NCBI GenBank assembly: GCA_039933315.1
Contig: JBDTOI010000097.1
Span: 1 to 15,172, forward strand
Source: DASXRU01 sp039933315
GTDB lineage: Bacteria; Acidobacteriota; Blastocatellia; Pyrinomonadales; Pyrinomonadaceae
Direction: 5' to 3'
Length of the DNA stretch: 15,172 bases
A program made the translations under genes and the position numbers. A model generated the notes under the pieces. The model worked only from the letters and a program-made list of their open reading frames with translations. It did no database searches and was not told the DNA's origin. Shown here piece after piece: positions 1-7,431 of the stretch; positions within the stretch are counted from its first letter, which is position 1; the number at the start of each line of letters is the position of its first letter.

Positions 1-1144
1 CCTGCTCGTGATGCATGCCGTGAATCACGCTGCCGGCGCCGAGGAACATCAGGGCCTTGAAGAATGCGTGCGTCACCACGTGAAAAATGGCTATCGCAAA
101 CGCGCCCACGCCGCACGCGAGAAACATGAAACCGAGTTGCGAGACAGTCGAGTAAGCCAGGACCTTTTTGATGTCGTTTTGCGTAATGCCGATCGTGGCC
201 GCGAACAATGCCGTGGCGGCGCCTACCACAGCCACCACCAGCATCATCGTTTGCGAATGCTGAAAGATGACGTTCGTGCGCGTCACCAGGTAGAGGCCGG
301 CAGTGACCATCGTCGCCGCATGGATTAGAGCCGACACTGGAGTAGGTCCGGCCATCGCATCCGGCAGCCAGACGTGAAGCGGAAGCTGGGCCGACTTACC
401 GCAGGCGCCTATGAAAAGCCCGAGGGCAATCCATGACAAAACGCCCCACTGGCCCAATCCTTCAACCGGAAGACTCGCGGCCCGCGACATCACCTCGGTG
501 TACTGCGTAGCGCCAAAGGTGCTGATAATGCCAAAGATGGCAAGAATGAAACCAAAGTCGCCAATGCGATTAGTGACGAACGCTTTGCGCGCGGCGCTGG
601 CGGCCTCTTCGCGATCGAAGTAATAGCCAATCAGAAGATACGAGCAGAGGCCAACGCCTTCCCAGCCCACGAACATCATCACGAAGTTCGAGCCCATCAC
701 CAGCACCAGCATAGAAAACATGAACAGGCCCATGTAGGCAAAGAACCGGTAAAAGCCGGTGTCGCCATGCATGTATCCGGTAGCAAAAACAAAGATGCAG
801 AGGCCCACGCCGGTGACCACCAGCATGAAAACTGCCGAGAGCGGATCGAGCTGATAACTCCATTCGACGTTCAACAGACTGGCGCCGGCAAGAGTGCGGA
901 TGCCGCCGCCAGGAATCCATGTGAATGCTGTCTGAGTACTAATGTAAGGATTGGGCCATATCGGGTGACCACTGAAGCCATAGGAAAAGACTGCGGCGAG
1001 ACTGAGTAGAAACGATAGCGCGATCGAGCCGACGGCTATCGCGCCGATGAGTTTTTCGGAAAAGCGAAACTTGCGGCCAAGAATGCCATTGATGGCGGCC
1101 CCGGCCAGCGGGAGTAACGGAATTAACCAGATGTAACGATGCAT
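1..1144 (-). CDS. nuoL: NADH-quinone oxidoreductase subunit L, 5' part (cut by window edge)
   Basis: This is the largest antiporter-like, proton-pumping subunit of the complex I membrane arm. The reading frame is open from an ATG at 1144 to the left edge, giving 381 N-terminal residues; the family is usually 600-700 long. Visible signatures are the quinone oxidoreductase N-domain (LDPLSAVFML, about residues 99-108), then GWEGVGLCSYLLIG at 160-173 with the essential glutamate E162. Next come GKSAQLPLHVWLPDAMAGPTP from 249 with the proton-path lysine K250, SALIHAATMVTAG at 271-283, and the H356/H359 region. Many hydrophobic helices are present. An AAGG lies very close to the start codon. It follows nuoK by 123 nt, and that gap holds a heptamer-phased inverted repeat. 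nuoM and nuoN would be expected further left. The family call is firm; the C-terminal lateral helix cannot be seen. Confidence 0.96.
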   Translation of the reverse strand, partial: MHRYIWLIPLLPLAGAAINGILGRKFRFSEKLIGAIAVGSIALSFLLSLAAVFSYGFSGHPIWPNPYISTQTAFTWIPGGGIRTLAGASLLNVEWSYQLDPLSAVFMLVVTGVGLCIFVFATGYMHGDTGFYRFFAYMGLFMFSMLVLVMGSNFVMMFVGWEGVGLCSYLLIGYYFDREEAASAARKAFVTNRIGDFGFILAIFGIISTFGATQYTEVMSRAASLPVEGLGQWGVLSWIALGLFIGACGKSAQLPLHVWLPDAMAGPTPVSALIHAATMVTAGLYLVTRTNVIFQHSQTMMLVVAVVGAATALFAATIGITQNDIKKVLAYSTVSQLGFMFLACGVGAFAIAIFHVVTHAFFKALMFLGAGSVIHGMHHEQ

Positions 1145-1155
1145 AGCCTTAACTT

Positions 1156-1260
1156 GTCAGTTGTTAGTGGTTAGTTGTCAGTTGTTCCTGTTTGGTTAAA
1201 TGTCGCAGATAAGCAATCACGCGGTGTTTTGCAACTAACTACTGACCACTAACTACTGAC
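1156..1260. repeat. Heptamer-phased inverted repeat between nuoK and nuoL
   Basis: The left arm, 1156-1183, is four 7-nt units of the form GTYAGTK. The right arm, 1231-1260, is the reverse complement of four units of the same form. The arms pair over 28 positions with about 4 mismatches and leave a loop of about 47 nt. The element fills nearly the whole gap between the nuoK stop (1268) and the nuoL start (1144). Confidence 0.8.
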
Positions 1261-1267
1261 GAATTTT

Positions 1268-1606
1268 CTACCATTTCATTATGTCGATCTGATCCACCCA
1301 GATCGTTTCTTTGTTCCGATAGAGCGCGATCACAATTCCCAGGCCAATAGCGGCCTCAGCAGCGGCCACTACGATTACAAAAACGGTAAAGACCTGTCCG
1401 GCCAGAGAGTTCATGTTGCCGGTGTCCTGCAAGTAGCGCGAGAAGGCTATGAAGTTTAAGTTGGCCGCGTTCAGAATCAATTCAATGGACATGAAGATGA
1501 CGATGATGTTGCGCCGCGTCAGCACTCCGGCGACGCCGATAATAAAAAGGAGCGCGCCCACCACCAGGAACTTTGAAAGGTCAGGGTTCTTGATGCTGTG
1601 CACCAT
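1268..1606 (-). CDS. nuoK: NADH-quinone oxidoreductase subunit K
   Basis: This is a small three-helix membrane subunit of complex I (the MrpC/Nd4L homologue), part of the proton-translocation path. Helices lie at about residues 12-30, 36-58 and 70-95. The family's two buried glutamates are visible: E42 in IFMSIELILNAANL and E84 in AAAEAAIGLGIVIALYR. I chose the ATG at 1606 because it gives 112 residues beginning MVHS, close to the usual length of about 100, with a GAG 6 nt upstream. An in-frame ATG at 1669 would add 21 residues and has an AGG 8-10 nt upstream, so it cannot be excluded. The gene lies between nuoJ and nuoL, as in standard nuo operons. The upstream gap holds two heptamer repeat arms. 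Confidence 0.93.
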   Translation of the reverse strand: MVHSIKNPDLSKFLVVGALLFIIGVAGVLTRRNIIVIFMSIELILNAANLNFIAFSRYLQDTGNMNSLAGQVFTVFVIVVAAAEAAIGLGIVIALYRNKETIWVDQIDIMKW

Positions 1607-1692
1607 GATCGACTCGCCCGTCGCATCCTGGAAGAGCCAAAAGCAGATTGAAGCTAGAGAGTGACTCATGGATTTGACCTAAACGGTGCTCA

Positions 1693-1854
1693 GCTTTGTG
1701 CTTTGCGCTTTGTCCTTTGCGCCGAACTACGCCGAAGGAGTTAGCCGCTCGCCGTTGAATCATCGTTTTTGAGCTCTTGACGACTTTTTGTGCAAGCCCT
1801 TAACCCGTTCCTAAGTTCCAGGAGCAAAGTTCAAAGTTCCCAGTTCAAAGCTCC
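1693..1854. repeat. Heptamer-phased repeat arms between nuoJ and nuoK
   Basis: Four units of about GCTTTGY run at 1693-1720, and six units of about AAGTTCM run at 1813-1854. Both have exact 7-nt spacing. The second block is largely complementary in phase to the first (CTTTG against CAAAG every 7 nt) and also has its own dyad (GGAGC at 1821-1825, GCTCC at 1850-1854). It overlaps the last codons of nuoJ, whose stop codon is 1847-1845. The ~92 nt between the blocks look non-coding. Confidence 0.65.
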
Positions 1855-2501
1855 TTTGGTGAAGCGTGCTGCAACACTTCGGGATCCACATCGTCAGCAG
1901 CGGCTTCCTGTTTGAGCGTTCGGGCCAGCATGACTGAACCAATGATTGCCACCAGCAATAAGACGCTGGCAATTTCGAAAGGCAAGGAAGCGAACGTATA
2001 TAACTTGTTTCCCACGCGCTCGGTTTCGCTCGTGATTCTGCTGGTACCGGTCGCACCGGCGGCTTGCCGCGCCTCGGAACCGGCGCGCCGCCCGGACACG
2101 GCCGCTAACTTCGTCTCATCGCGCTTGAGCAGCCCCTGAAATCCAGTGTTGATGGCAAACATCAGTCCGCCCACCAGCAGCAAGCAAAAGAAGAGACTCG
2201 CCGCCACCTGCGCCGGACGGTTGAAAATGGCGGCTCGTCCTTGTTCTTCCGCCCCGACATTTACCAACATGATTACAAAGATGAACAGCACCATCACGCC
2301 GCCGACGTAAACGAGTATCTGGACGCCGGCGATGAATTCAGCGCCCAGCAGGATAAAAAGCGCGGCCACGGAAACCAGTGATGAGATCAAAAACAGCGCG
2401 CTATGAACAGCATTGCGCGCCATGACAGTCAAAAGCCCGGCGAAGATCGCCGAGATCGAGAAGATCCAAAAGAAGACTGCTTCCCAGCCGGATAGGACCA
2501 T
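1845..2501 (-). CDS. nuoJ: NADH-quinone oxidoreductase subunit J
   Basis: This is a five-helix membrane subunit of complex I (Nd6 homologue). The diagnostic third helix, AGVQILVYVGGVMVLFIFVIML at about residues 58-79, carries the conserved tyrosine and double glycine of the pi-bulge that couples quinone reduction to the pump. Other helices are at about 9-27, 33-52, 98-117 and 172-194. Length is 218 residues. The loop between helices 4 and 5 (about 121-168) is longer and more hydrophilic than usual, rich in Arg, Ala, Gly and Thr. There is no clear Shine-Dalgarno sequence. The gap to nuoI is filled by an inverted repeat whose near arm begins about 10 nt before the ATG. The order I-J-K is canonical. 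Confidence 0.95.
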   Translation of the reverse strand: MVLSGWEAVFFWIFSISAIFAGLLTVMARNAVHSALFLISSLVSVAALFILLGAEFIAGVQILVYVGGVMVLFIFVIMLVNVGAEEQGRAAIFNRPAQVAASLFFCLLLVGGLMFAINTGFQGLLKRDETKLAAVSGRRAGSEARQAAGATGTSRITSETERVGNKLYTFASLPFEIASVLLLVAIIGSVMLARTLKQEAAADDVDPEVLQHASPKEL

Positions 2502-2511
2502 AAGATTTAGG

Positions 2512-2591
2512 ATTGCGGAATTCGGATTTCGGATTAGAGTTCGCGGGTTAGGGCTTGATTAATCCGCAATCCGAATTCCGAATTCCGCAAT
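2512..2591. repeat. Heptamer-phased inverted repeat between nuoI and nuoJ
   Basis: The left arm, 2512-2536, is three 7-nt units (ATTGCGG, AATTCGG, ATTTCGG) plus ATTA. The right arm, 2560-2591, is the reverse complement of four such units plus ATTA. The loop is about 23 nt. The element occupies 80 of the 93 nt between the nuoI stop and the nuoJ start. Confidence 0.85.
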
Positions 2592-2594
2592 GTT

Positions 2595-3128
2595 TCATTT
2601 GAGGTATTTGACTGTTTCGCGCCCCTGCTCCAGCATTTCCCGGTTCCAGACGAAGCCGGCGCGTGAATACGTTGCCAGCTCAAAATCCTGTGTTAGCTCC
2701 AGACAGGCAGTCGGGCAGGCCTCCTGGCAAAGCGCGCAAAACATGCAGCGCGACGTATCAAAGATAAACTCGTCGAGCACCTTCTTCTTGCGCGGCTTGC
2801 CGGCCACCATGATTTCAATGTCCATCGCCAGAACGTCGATGCAATCCTCGGGACAAGCCAGCGCGCAGAGATTACAGGCAATGCACAGCGTGTCATGTGT
2901 CTCAGGATCCATGTTGAGGCGCGGGGCGCCGTGAAACCTCGGCGCTACGTCGGGACGGACTTTCGGGTACTGTTCCGTGTAGATACCTTTGCCGGCGATG
3001 GCGTCCCGATCGGTAAGGGCGCCGACGTTGTACTTCAGCGTAAGGCCCAGGCCCTTTAGCAAGTCCACCATAAAGAAGCGTTTCAACTTCTGCGTGAAGG
3101 TGGCCTGCGGAACAGTTACTGCGGGCAT
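2595..3128 (-). CDS. nuoI: NADH-quinone oxidoreductase subunit I (two 4Fe-4S clusters)
   Basis: This ferredoxin-like subunit carries clusters N6a and N6b and passes electrons toward cluster N2 in NuoB. It sits in the peripheral arm at the membrane interface. The two cysteine motifs are complete: CIACNLCALACPEDC (C82, C85, C88, C92) and CMFCALCQEACPTAC (C128, C131, C134, C138). In each, the fourth cysteine before proline serves the partner cluster. The N-terminus, LLKGLGLTLKYN, matches the amphipathic membrane-docking segment of the family. Length, 177 residues, is normal. A GGAG lies 8 nt before the ATG. A REP-like palindrome (3146-3163) sits immediately upstream of that site, inside the nuoH-nuoI gap. 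Confidence 0.97.
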   Translation of the reverse strand: MPAVTVPQATFTQKLKRFFMVDLLKGLGLTLKYNVGALTDRDAIAGKGIYTEQYPKVRPDVAPRFHGAPRLNMDPETHDTLCIACNLCALACPEDCIDVLAMDIEIMVAGKPRKKKVLDEFIFDTSRCMFCALCQEACPTACLELTQDFELATYSRAGFVWNREMLEQGRETVKYLK

Positions 3129-3141
3129 AATTGCAACTCCA

Positions 3142-3163
3142 GTGGCACAGACTTCAGTCTGTG
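3142..3163. repeat. REP-like palindrome, single copy (CAGACT family)
   Basis: It contains cacagactTCagtctgtg, an 8-bp stem with a 2-nt loop, preceded by GTGG. The same 22-nt sequence recurs at 13568-13589, with a near-identical inverted partner at 13625-13646. Here it stands alone, directly upstream of the nuoI ribosome-binding site. Confidence 0.75.
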
Positions 3164-3274
3164 ATTCATGTATCCAAGCTAAATCCTACCGCTTGAAAAA
3201 TGTCTTGACGCGTAGCGTCGCAAGCAATGGCCTCAAACTATGATGGTCTTCGGCAATTCTAGCATCTATCCTTA

Positions 3275-4621
3275 CTATTCTTTACCAACTGCCGGGACCG
3301 GGGCCGGCGTCAAAGGCGCTACCGCCGGCTTGCCTTGCGGCAAATCGACCAGGCGAATCTCCCGGCGTTGCTTCTTCAGATTGAAATCACGCGACCGCCA
3401 ATTAATCGATGACAGCACGGCCGCGGTCAGGAATAACCCACCGATACCGAAGGCTACCATGATCGCTTTACCGGTCGGCGTTAGATTAAGGCCTTCTGAA
3501 ATTGACTCGATCGTTTTAAATCCGCGCCAACCGTCGACCGCCTGTACCGTAAAAATTGCCAGGGCCGAAATGACTATGTTCGTGAGCGCCGCCGGCAGCA
3601 GCCACTTCCAGCCGATGTCCATCAGTTGATCGTAACGAAATCGCGGCAGGGTCCAGCGCAGCCAGAAATACAGGTAAAGGAGCAGCGTCATCTTTACCAG
3701 GAAGATGACAATACTCAGGGCGACGAAAAGATTGTGATACCCGGCGGCCTCGAGTTTATAAGCAAACGGGAAATACCAGCCTCCGAGATAGAGCGTGGTT
3801 GCGATCGCCGAGACCACGACCATGGCTGCATACTCGGCCATGAAGAACAGCGACCAGCGCATGCCGGAGTATTCGGTATGGAAGCCGGCCACCAGCTCCG
3901 ATTCGGCTTCTGGCAAATCAAAAGGCGCCCGATTGTTTTCGGCGATGCCGGCGATAACGAAGATGATGAAACCGAGTGGCTGGTAGAACAAATACGGCAG
4001 GGGCCCGTCGACTGCCTGCACATGCACAATGCCGGAAAGAGACAGCGTGCGGGCAAACATTAAAGCGCCGATGATTGATAACCCCATCGAAACTTCGTAA
4101 GAAACCATTTGGGCGCTCGAGCGCAGCGCGCCCAGTAGCGCGTATTTCGAGTTAGACGACCAGCCCGCCAGGATCAAGGCCAGCACGCCCACACTGGAAA
4201 CCGCCAGCACAAACAGCAGGCCAATGTTGATGTCCGTAATCACTCCCCAATCCGGACCGAATGGCACTACGGCGAAAACCACAAAGGCCGCGACAACGGC
4301 GATGTATGGCGCGAAGAAAAAGATCCAGCGGTCGGCTTTGTCGGGAATAAAGTCTTCCTTCACCAGCAGCTTTAGCCCGTCGGCCAGCGGTTGCAGCAAT
4401 CCCCAGGGCCCTACGCGCATCGGTCCCAGGCGCGCCTGCATGAAGGCTGAGATCTTGCGTTCGGCGTAAGTTGCATAGGCTACCCACACCGCTACGATCG
4501 TGACCACTGCCCCGATCTGTATGAAGGGCCAAATGACATGGTTAATCGTCTGCTGGTCGAAAATCTTCAGCAGTAAGTCGTCTATGAAGTTGATTGGCGC
4601 CAGGAGCGCAAAGGCTTCCAT
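3275..4621 (-). CDS. nuoH: NADH-quinone oxidoreductase subunit H
   Basis: This is the membrane anchor of complex I (Nd1 homologue). It forms most of the quinone-entry chamber and joins the peripheral arm to the pump. The conserved core is clear: YAERKISAFMQARLGPMRVG with the following LLQPLADGLKLLVKED, and later ENNRAPFDLPEAESELVAGFH and EYSGMRW, which form the family's acidic loop next to the quinone channel. About eight helices match the family. Length is 448, against roughly 320-400 usually. Beyond about residue 360 there is an extra predicted helix (about 384-405) and a basic, Pro/Ala-rich tail. The ATG is 10 nt after the nuoD stop, so the two genes are very likely co-transcribed. No strong Shine-Dalgarno sequence is visible. 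Confidence 0.96.
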   Translation of the reverse strand: MEAFALLAPINFIDDLLLKIFDQQTINHVIWPFIQIGAVVTIVAVWVAYATYAERKISAFMQARLGPMRVGPWGLLQPLADGLKLLVKEDFIPDKADRWIFFFAPYIAVVAAFVVFAVVPFGPDWGVITDINIGLLFVLAVSSVGVLALILAGWSSNSKYALLGALRSSAQMVSYEVSMGLSIIGALMFARTLSLSGIVHVQAVDGPLPYLFYQPLGFIIFVIAGIAENNRAPFDLPEAESELVAGFHTEYSGMRWSLFFMAEYAAMVVVSAIATTLYLGGWYFPFAYKLEAAGYHNLFVALSIVIFLVKMTLLLYLYFWLRWTLPRFRYDQLMDIGWKWLLPAALTNIVISALAIFTVQAVDGWRGFKTIESISEGLNLTPTGKAIMVAFGIGGLFLTAAVLSSINWRSRDFNLKKQRREIRLVDLPQGKPAVAPLTPAPVPAVGKE

Positions 4622-4631
4622 GTTCGTTTAG

Positions 4632-5765
4632 CTACCGATCGATCTCACCCAGAACAATATCGAGCGTGCCAATGATTGCCACCACATCCGCCACCAAATG
4701 GCCGATGCACATTTGCCGCAACGCCTGCAGGTTAATCATTGAAGGCGGCCGCACGCGCACACGCCATGGCTGAGCCGTGCCGTCAGAAACCAGGTAACAG
4801 CCGATCTCGCCTTTTGGTCCTTCAATCGAATGATAGTAATCGCCGATCGGCGGTTTGACTACCTTCGGCACTTTGGCGTTGACCGGCCCGTCCGGCAGGT
4901 TATCGACCGCCTGCCGCGCGATGCGCCGCGATTGGCGCATCTCTTCAAGTCGCACCAGGTAGCGATCGTAGGTATCGCCGTTCTCGCCCAAGGGGATTTC
5001 AAAATCCATGTCCGCATAGGCCGCGTAAGGTCTCGCCTTGCGAATGTCCCAGGCCACGCCCGACCCGCGCAGGGCCGGCCCGGACAGGCCGATGGCGATG
5101 GCTTCGTCGCCGGAGATAACGCCAACGCCCACCGTCCGACTTAACCAGATCCGGTTCTCCGAAAGCACTGTCTCGTATTCGTCGATGCGCTTGGGAAAGT
5201 TATCGGTGAACTGCCGCACGTCCGCCTCGAAGCCGTCGTAGGAGTCGTTGGGCATGCCGCCGATGCGCCAGGCATGGCAGGTAAGCCGCGCGCCGAATTG
5301 CCGCTCGAAAATCTTCAAGATCTCTTCGCGTTCTCGCAGGGCCCACAGGAGCACTGTCACCGCGCCGATGTCGAGCGCGTGGGTGGCCAGCCAGAGCAGA
5401 TGCGAAGCGATGCGGTTCAATTCGGTGAGGATAGTTCGAATATAATGGGCCCGCGGCGGCACAGCCAATCCCATCATCTGCTCGACAGTTTCCACCCAGA
5501 CCAAACCGTTCGAGACGGCGGCAATGTAATCCAGACGGTCCCAGTAAGGAGCAATCATGGGGTACATGCGGTTCTCGGCGATCTTTTCCATCCCGCGATG
5601 GAGGAAACCGATGTCGCAATCAACGTCAATCACGGTTTCGCCGTCGAGCTTGAGGATGACGCGCAGCACGCCGTGCGTGGACGGGTGCTGTGGCCCCATG
5701 TTGAGCGTCATCTCGGGGCTATCGAGCAGCGTCTCTCTGGTTGTTGCGATTTCTACCTGATGCAT
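4632..5765 (-). CDS. nuoD: NADH-quinone oxidoreductase subunit D (49 kDa type)
   Basis: This peripheral-arm subunit, related to NiFe-hydrogenase large subunits, forms the quinone-reduction site with NuoB. GPQHPSTHG (about residues 24-32) contains the quinone-side histidines H27 and H31. The site tyrosine is Y74 in APYWDRLDY. The C-terminus, DIVLGEIDR, is the usual ending. The four nickel-binding cysteines of hydrogenases are absent, as expected for NuoD. Length, 377 residues, is slightly below the usual 400 or so. A weak GGA lies 5 nt upstream of the ATG at 5765. It is a stand-alone gene rather than a NuoCD fusion. The unrecognised 86-residue ORF lies between it and nuoC and ends 15 nt before this start. 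Confidence 0.97.
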   Translation of the reverse strand: MHQVEIATTRETLLDSPEMTLNMGPQHPSTHGVLRVILKLDGETVIDVDCDIGFLHRGMEKIAENRMYPMIAPYWDRLDYIAAVSNGLVWVETVEQMMGLAVPPRAHYIRTILTELNRIASHLLWLATHALDIGAVTVLLWALREREEILKIFERQFGARLTCHAWRIGGMPNDSYDGFEADVRQFTDNFPKRIDEYETVLSENRIWLSRTVGVGVISGDEAIAIGLSGPALRGSGVAWDIRKARPYAAYADMDFEIPLGENGDTYDRYLVRLEEMRQSRRIARQAVDNLPDGPVNAKVPKVVKPPIGDYYHSIEGPKGEIGCYLVSDGTAQPWRVRVRPPSMINLQALRQMCIGHLVADVVAIIGTLDIVLGEIDR

Positions 5766-5780
5766 ATTGTCCGCATGTTT

Positions 5781-6041
5781 CTAAGCCGCGGGAGCAGCAG
5801 TCTCAGCCGGTTTGTAACAGCCGGTAATACTCCACGGTTCGATTACTAACCCTATCTCAGCAACTTCCCCTTTTCTTCGCTTCTCTACCAGCTGCAGGGT
5901 GACTGCCTGGGCGGCGCTCGCTTTGTTCCAGACGTTGCGCGGTCGCATTGTTTCCATCAAGACGAAGCCTGCCACTTTCGCCGCTTCCGGCGCATCGAAT
6001 ACTTTTGCTTCGTAGTGGGCAGCAATTTCTTTTGGAGTCAT
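5781..6041 (-). CDS. Uncharacterised 86-residue protein encoded between nuoC and nuoD
   Basis: I do not recognise this family. The ATG at 6041 is preferred because the in-frame codons upstream are only translated repeat sequence. The product starts MTPKEIAAHYEAKVFDAPEAA and is soluble-looking, without a signal peptide or membrane helix. An Ala-rich, probably helical N-half is followed by a basic patch (EKRRKGEV, about 53-60), then a hydrophobic strand-like stretch with a Trp (GLVIEPWSITGCYKP, about 64-78) and an Ala-rich tail. It has one cysteine and no metal-binding motif. Its stop is 15 nt before nuoD, so it is almost certainly in the nuo transcript. It may be a lineage-specific accessory subunit or assembly factor; that is inference from position only. 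Its start lies 5 nt from a long inverted repeat, with no clear Shine-Dalgarno sequence. Confidence 0.7.
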   Translation of the reverse strand: MTPKEIAAHYEAKVFDAPEAAKVAGFVLMETMRPRNVWNKASAAQAVTLQLVEKRRKGEVAEIGLVIEPWSITGCYKPAETAAPAA

Positions 6042-6046
6042 CTCTG

Positions 6047-6141
<95 letters not shown>

Positions 6142-6144
6142 TCA

Positions 6145-7062
6145 TCACTTATCTTTGGGCATCACTTCTTTCCCAAGCTGAAAGATCTCCCGCACTTGTC
6201 TCTCTTCGGGAACCGAAAGCATCTCCAGCCCATAGCCACGTCGTTGCTCAAGTTGTTCCCGCTGCACGTCGGTGAATTCCGGCAAATGGTTTTCCGTCCA
6301 TTCGTTCTCCACAAACTCCAGCGCATAGTCCTTCCGCATCGGATGACCTTTCCAATCGGGCGGCAAAAGTATCCGGCGCAGATCCGGATGGTCGCGAAAG
6401 TTCACGCCAAACAGATCGAAGACTTCTCGCTCGAGCCAGTTTGCCGAAGGCCAGACACTGGTCACACTCTCGACACCTTCGTTAGCGTTAACCGCTACCT
6501 TTAAACGGACGCGCTCGTTGGCCGGAATCGAGTACAGGTTGTAGACAACTTCGAATGGCGCTTCCAGCTGATCGGGGTAATGGACGCATGTTAGATCTGA
6601 AAGATAGTTGAAAGGCGTTTCCTTATCGTCTTTCAAAGCGTCGCAAACTTCCACAATGCGCGTGGGCTCTACGCGAATAGAGATTTGCCCGAGAAACTCC
6701 GATGCTTCCCCAATAGCATCACTGAGGGTGGATTGCAGCCTCTTGACCAGAGGATGGTTTGCGGCATCAGTTGGTTTGGGGCCTTCGTCTTTTTTCTTTA
6801 CCGGGGCCTTCGGCGGTCCCGGGGGCGCGCCGGCGGGTGGTGTTGCGCTGGCCCCCTGTGCTGCCAAAGCATCTTTCGCTGCTGTGGCGCGGGCCTTCGC
6901 CTCCTCGATCTTCGCGGCTTTTTCCTGGTCGGATTGTGACAGTGAAGCGTTGGAACCAGCGGGAGCGGCGTTCGCTTCCTTTGCTTCCGAGGCGGCAGGC
7001 TGTTCTGGCCCGGTCGGTTCTTGCGTTGGACCGGGCGCTGGCGGTTTACCTTCGTCGGCCAT
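6145..7062 (-). CDS. nuoC: NADH-quinone oxidoreductase subunit C (30 kDa type) with long N-terminal extension
   Basis: This peripheral-arm subunit binds NuoD and stabilises the quinone module. The 30-kDa domain spans about residues 103-255. Its signature is WLEREVFDLFGVNFRDHPDLRRIL (from about 209), followed by WKGHPMRKDY at 237-246. Typical bacterial NuoC is about 150-230 residues. This one is 305 because of a 100-residue N-terminal region rich in Pro, Ala, Glu and Lys that looks disordered, with a short helical stretch (about 45-70). The ATG at 7062 is the first in frame after the promoter candidate at 7167-7195, with no strong Shine-Dalgarno sequence. No methionine suitable for a normal-length product occurs in residues 2-235. 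This appears to be the first gene of the left-hand nuo operon, which is unusual because nuoA and nuoB normally precede it. Confidence 0.95.
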   Translation of the reverse strand: MADEGKPPAPGPTQEPTGPEQPAASEAKEANAAPAGSNASLSQSDQEKAAKIEEAKARATAAKDALAAQGASATPPAGAPPGPPKAPVKKKDEGPKPTDAANHPLVKRLQSTLSDAIGEASEFLGQISIRVEPTRIVEVCDALKDDKETPFNYLSDLTCVHYPDQLEAPFEVVYNLYSIPANERVRLKVAVNANEGVESVTSVWPSANWLEREVFDLFGVNFRDHPDLRRILLPPDWKGHPMRKDYALEFVENEWTENHLPEFTDVQREQLEQRRGYGLEMLSVPEERQVREIFQLGKEVMPKDK

Positions 7063-7166
7063 CAGGCTTGGAATACACCCTGAGATTAGAATGCGCCCAG
7101 GCTTGCGGGGCCTGGCGCGAATATGATCGCGTTAGTGCACGGAAACTAATTAAGGACGGACACGGT

Positions 7167-7195
7167 TTTGTAGCATGCAGTTTCGAGGTTGTCAA
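7167..7195 (-). promoter_or_regulatory. Sigma-70-type promoter for the nuoC operon
   Basis: On the minus strand TTGACA (7195-7190), a 17-nt spacer and TACAAA (7172-7167) give a perfect -35 and a good -10. Transcription would start near 7160, leaving a leader of about 100 nt before the nuoC ATG. No other strong candidate was seen in the divergent region on this strand. Confidence 0.6.
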
Positions 7196-7235
7196 CACAC
7201 TTCGCCCCGCGATACTGACGCGTTACGACCGCAGA

Positions 7236-7337
7236 TTTGTAGGGGTGGCACTCCGTGGCCACCCCTCTTTCGGCTTGCCACTTTTTGGTTGCAAGTCATC
7301 GGGATGAGGGGCGGCCACGGAGTGCCGCCCCTACAAA
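7236..7337. repeat. Paired REP-like palindromes, GTAGGGG family, copy 1
   Basis: Two inverted arms, 7236-7266 and 7307-7337, are each internally palindromic (GGGGTGGC...GGCCACCCC) with a shared core reading CACTCCGTGGCC, and each has TTTGTA at its outer edge. The pair lies between the two outward-facing promoters of the nuoC and rpmE genes and touches neither. The 369-nt region 7063-7431 otherwise holds only these promoters and untranslated leaders; I see no gene in it. Confidence 0.85.
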
Positions 7338-7348
7338 CCGGCCCTAAC

Positions 7349-7377
7349 TTGACCTAGCTTAGCTACCCCCTTATCAT
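7349..7377 (+). promoter_or_regulatory. Sigma-70-type promoter for rpmE
   Basis: TTGACC (7349-7354), a 17-nt spacer and TATCAT (7372-7377) match the consensus well. Transcription would start near 7384, giving a leader of about 48 nt. An arm AGCTAGGTT at 7394-7402 is complementary to bases overlapping the -35, which could be an operator-like dyad; this is only suggestive. Confidence 0.6.
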
Positions 7378-7431
7378 AACGAGTTGCAAAAGCAGCTAGG
7401 TTAGACATCTAGAGAGACAAGAAGGCCAAGA

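Noticed and set aside
570..920. Minus-strand ORF of 116 codons
   Set aside because: It lies in another frame inside nuoL, whose frame shows all family motifs; the product is Arg/His/Ser-rich, typical of a shadow frame.
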